This document shows positions 7,820-10,225 of a stretch of 10,225 nucleotides of DNA, in pieces. A model generated the notes under the pieces. That model was not told where the DNA came from, did no database searches, and saw only the letters and a program-made list of their open reading frames with translations. The first letter of the stretch is position 1. The number at the start of each line of letters is the position of its first letter. The position numbers were made by a program, and so were the translations under genes. This stretch comes from CALXJM01 sp963930325 (lineage in GTDB: Bacteria > Bacillota > Clostridia > TANB77 > CAG-508): the NCBI GenBank assembly GCA_963930325.1, contig CAWVME010000094.1:1-10225 (forward strand), in the 5' to 3' direction.

Positions 7820-8866
7820 TTATATTAAGTTTTGTAAAAGTTTCCATGCTTCTTCATCTAGCATTTTTCCATTTTCTATGCCTTCATATATTGTTGTCAA
7901 TAATTGTATAATTTCATTTTCATTTTCATCTATTGGGTTATTTTTCAAGCATTCAATATATTGTTTGCCATTTTCTTTATATACATTTGAAATTTCCTCT
8001 ACTTGTTTTTTAGCATCTGTCCCATTTCCTCGTATAATTTTAGCCACTAATTCAATGCAGTTTTCTAAAGACCTTCTTCTTGCTTTCATTTCTAATTCTG
8101 GTAAATTTTGATTTTTAAAAAATTCTACTACTTGCACATAAGCGTCTAAAGTATCATCAATTCTTTTCTGTTTTATTTCTTGTCTCATAATACTATTTTT
8201 TGTTTGCATATATCCGTGTAAAACTCGATTTGTAGAAACAATTTTATTGGCATTGTATAGCGCTTTGTATGTTGTGTATTCGTCTTCATGTAATTTGCCT
8301 AAAGGAAACCTTATTTTTTCGTACACTCTTCTTTTATATAGTTTGTTCCATACTACTACTTTTTTTACATAAGGACCTAACTTTACTCCATAAAGTAATT
8401 TTAATGCCTCTATATTGTTGGTTACCTCTTCCTCAATTTTTCTTTTTGCATTTTCTTCACTAATAAGTTGCTCTGATTTTTCTTTATTATCTATATCAAT
8501 TCTTAAAAAATCACATTCTGCAATGTCTGCTTCATATTTTTTTAATAAATCATGTAATTCTTCATAAAATGATGGATAAATATAGTCATCACTGTCTAAA
8601 AAAGCTATGTATTCTCCTGTCACTCTTTCTAGCCCTTTATTTCTAGCATCTGCTAGTCCTCCATTTGATTTATGTATTACTTCAATTCTATTATCTATTT
8701 TAGCATACCTATCACATATTTCTCCTGTTGTATCTGTTGCTCCATCGTCAACTAATATTATTTGCAAATTCTTATATGTCTGATGAATTACACTTTCTAA
8801 ACAATGTTCTATATATTTTTCCACATTGTAGGCTGGAATTACTATACTTATTTTTTCTTCTTCCAT
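7820..8866 (-). CDS. Family 2 glycosyltransferase, soluble GT-A type
   Basis: This 348-residue protein begins with a standard GT-A fold: ISIVIPAYNVEKYIEHCLES (6-25), donor-binding D40-D41 (LVDDGATD), GGLADARNKG (69-78) and the metal-binding DSDD at 91-94. Such enzymes move one sugar from a nucleotide donor to a growing surface glycan or lipid acceptor; many sit in capsule, exopolysaccharide or teichoic acid clusters (EpsJ/CpsI-like). There is no membrane segment. The C-terminal half (about 200-348) is charged and helical, with no motif I recognise. GGAGG lies 6 bases before the ATG. It follows ispG by 60 bases without a visible terminator, so it is probably on the ispG transcript; no good terminator follows it either. 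Sugar and acceptor cannot be told, and no other polysaccharide genes are adjacent. Confidence 0.88.
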   Translation of the reverse strand: MEEEKISIVIPAYNVEKYIEHCLESVIHQTYKNLQIILVDDGATDTTGEICDRYAKIDNRIEVIHKSNGGLADARNKGLERVTGEYIAFLDSDDYIYPSFYEELHDLLKKYEADIAECDFLRIDIDNKEKSEQLISEENAKRKIEEEVTNNIEALKLLYGVKLGPYVKKVVVWNKLYKRRVYEKIRFPLGKLHEDEYTTYKALYNANKIVSTNRVLHGYMQTKNSIMRQEIKQKRIDDTLDAYVQVVEFFKNQNLPELEMKARRRSLENCIELVAKIIRGNGTDAKKQVEEISNVYKENGKQYIECLKNNPIDENENEIIQLLTTIYEGIENGKMLDEEAWKLLQNLI

Positions 8867-8926
8867 AAAAAACCTCCATTCAAGTATTTTTTATTCTAAT
8901 AAAATTTTTTAATAATTATAATTCTT

Positions 8927-9979
8927 TTACATTTTTAAGATTTCTTCCTTTAATACTTTTATCATATCCTCTTGCTTTACTTTTTTTATAATCTCTCCTT
9001 TTTTAAATAGCAAACCTTCTTTTATTCCTCCTGCAATCCCTATGTCAGCATGTCGTGCTTCTCCAGGTCCATTAACTCCACATCCCATAACAGCCACTGT
9101 AATAGGTTTGTGAATAGTCTGTAAAAAATTCTCTATTTCTTGTGCAACTGGAATTAAATCATATTGTAACCTACCACAAGTTGGACAAGCAATTAAAACT
9201 GGTTCGTTTGAACACAAATTACAATCTTTTAAAATTTCTTTTGCCACTTTTATTTCTTCTACTGGGTTTGCTGAAAGAGAAACTCTCATAGTATCGCCTA
9301 TACCTTGCCTCAATAAAACTCCCAGACCAATACTAGAACTTACAGTTCCACTAAAAGCAGTTCCAGCATGAGTGATTCCTAAATGTAAAGGATAAGAAAA
9401 TGTTTTTGCTGCTTCCTCATAAGCTTCTATACATAAATCTAAATTAGAAGCTTTCAAAGAGATAGCGATATCTTGAAAATCTAGTTTTTCCAATATGTTT
9501 ACATGAATTTTAGCACTTTCTACCATAGCTTTAGCAGTAGGTTTCCCATACTTAACAAGCAAGTCTTTTTGAATAGAACCACTATTTACTCCTATTCTTA
9601 TCGGAATATTATTTGCTTTACATGCATCTACCACTTGTTTTACTCTATTTTCGTCTCCAATATTTCCCGGATTAATTCTAATTTTATCAACTCCACTTCT
9701 AATTGCCTCCAGTGCAATTCTGTAGTCAAAATGAATATCTGCCACTGTTGGAATATGAATTTGCTTTTTTATTTTTCCGATTGCTTTTGCATCTTCTTCA
9801 TCTAAACAAGCAAAACGTACAATTTCACAACCAGCTTTTTCTAGTTCTAATACTTGTTTTACCGTGTTTTCTATATCTTTTGTTTTTGTATTCGTCATAG
9901 ATTGTATAACTACTTTATTCTGTCCTCCGATTTGTACTCCATGAACAAAAATAGGTCTAGTATCTCTCCTATTTACCAT
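8927..9979 (-). CDS. ispG: 4-hydroxy-3-methylbut-2-en-1-yl diphosphate synthase IspG
   Basis: IspG (GcpE) is a [4Fe-4S] enzyme of the MEP pathway that reductively converts methylerythritol cyclodiphosphate to hydroxymethylbutenyl diphosphate, the precursor of isoprenoids such as undecaprenyl phosphate and quinones. The 350 residues fit the short bacterial form: a TIM-barrel part (about 1-250) with VVIQSMTNT (23-31), VADIHFDYRIAL (79-90) and RINPGNIG (101-108), and a C-terminal cluster domain. The cluster ligands are intact: C265 and C268 (CPTCGR), C300 and E307 (GCGVNGPGEA). GGAG lies 8 bases before the ATG. It has its own promoter upstream. In many Clostridia ispG follows dxr and rseP; those are not visible here, and the following gene is a glycosyltransferase. 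Confidence 0.97.
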   Translation of the reverse strand: MVNRRDTRPIFVHGVQIGGQNKVVIQSMTNTKTKDIENTVKQVLELEKAGCEIVRFACLDEEDAKAIGKIKKQIHIPTVADIHFDYRIALEAIRSGVDKIRINPGNIGDENRVKQVVDACKANNIPIRIGVNSGSIQKDLLVKYGKPTAKAMVESAKIHVNILEKLDFQDIAISLKASNLDLCIEAYEEAAKTFSYPLHLGITHAGTAFSGTVSSSIGLGVLLRQGIGDTMRVSLSANPVEEIKVAKEILKDCNLCSNEPVLIACPTCGRLQYDLIPVAQEIENFLQTIHKPITVAVMGCGVNGPGEARHADIGIAGGIKEGLLFKKGEIIKKVKQEDMIKVLKEEILKM

Positions 9980-10007
9980 ATAATATTCTCCTTTTTGCTT
10001 TTTCTTT

Positions 10008-10036
10008 AGAATATATTATTGTTTTGATTTTGTCAA
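10008..10036 (-). promoter_or_regulatory. Promoter of ispG
   Basis: An exact -35 TTGACA (10031-10036) is followed after 17 bases by TATTCT (10008-10013, four of six). TATATT at 10010-10015 is an alternative -10 with a 15-base spacer. The start would be near 10001, about 22 bases before the ATG, with a GGAG site in between. Confidence 0.6.
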
Positions 10037-10122
10037 TATATAAGTTTTTTATATAAACTTTATATGTACTTTTCTAATATATATATTTAAGTTGTTAAAG
10101 AAACGTAAATATTTGTTGACGC

Positions 10123-10145
10123 GAAAAATTGCTATGCAATTTTTC
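10123..10145. repeat. Perfect inverted repeat, 10-bp arms with 3-base loop
   Basis: GAAAAATTGC (10123-10132) and GCAATTTTTC (10136-10145) are exact reverse complements around TAT. No T run follows on either strand, so it is not a standard terminator. It stands 12 bases from a larger palindrome, in the 246-base stretch upstream of ispG, which holds no gene I can support. Confidence 0.85.
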
Positions 10146-10157
10146 TGAGCATTGTTA

Positions 10158-10205
10158 TTTTATTGTTGTATAAGAAAAATCGATTTTTCTTATACAACAA
10201 TAAAA
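10158..10205. repeat. Perfect 48-bp palindrome
   Basis: The 24 bases at 10158-10181 are the exact reverse complement of 10182-10205, centred on ATCGAT. The arm starts TTTTATTGTTGTATAAG and ends AAAAATC. The transcript of either strand would form a hairpin of about 22 pairs with a 4-base loop. Neither strand has a clean T run after it, so it could be an atypical bidirectional terminator for genes beyond the window, an intergenic repeat, or an operator. The role is unknown. Confidence 0.85.
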
Positions 10206-10225
10206 GGAGCCAGAATTTCTCTGTC

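Noticed and set aside
9503..9805. 100-codon plus-strand open frame opposite ispG, and similar frames opposite miaB and the soluble glycosyltransferase
   Set aside because: All are antisense to clearly conserved proteins, have low-complexity composition and no ribosome binding site.
10038..10064. Inverted repeat TATAAGTTT / AAACTTTATA upstream of the ispG -35
   Set aside because: The arms need a bulge and are almost all A and T; not distinguishable from background.
10100..10225. Small transposable element (MITE) with terminal inverted repeats
   Set aside because: I looked for matching ends; the best match is short and gapped, no target-site duplication is visible, and the right end may be outside the window.

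Overview
The window is AT-rich throughout. Every gene is on the minus strand, with strong GGAGG-type ribosome binding sites, and the rpsO/pnp and miaB/mutS neighbourhoods are typical of Gram-positive bacteria. Together with the closeness of the protein sequences to Firmicutes families, this points to a low-GC member of the Clostridia, possibly an uncultured gut lineage. I cannot name a species from sequence alone.

Transcription runs from right to left. At the right edge (about 9980-10225) is a non-coding stretch with two strong palindromes and the ispG promoter. Then come ispG (last reductive steps of the MEP isoprenoid route), a soluble family 2 glycosyltransferase, rpsO (ribosomal protein S15) with its own promoter, structured leader and terminator, and pnp (polynucleotide phosphorylase) with a long structured leader. 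Next are a membrane-bound processive-type glycosyltransferase with its own consensus promoter, a strong terminator, and finally miaB followed by mutS, which runs off the left edge.

Three functional groups are visible. rpsO-pnp is the classical pairing of a ribosomal protein gene with an RNA-decay exonuclease; both leaders can fold, which suggests post-transcriptional control. miaB-mutS is the usual clostridial order of tRNA modification followed by mismatch repair. The two glycosyltransferases differ in type, are not adjacent, and probably serve cell-surface polysaccharide or glycolipid synthesis, but their substrates cannot be read from the sequence.

The most notable abnormality is a single-base frameshift in mutS. 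It splits the gene just after residue 360, while both halves remain highly conserved and otherwise open. The most notable non-coding signals are a perfect 48-bp palindrome at the right edge, an 87-nt stem-plus-hairpin leader in front of pnp, and a probable S15 autoregulatory leader in front of rpsO. I found no clear sign of a wholly new multi-gene system, CRISPR array, tRNA, rRNA or insertion sequence.
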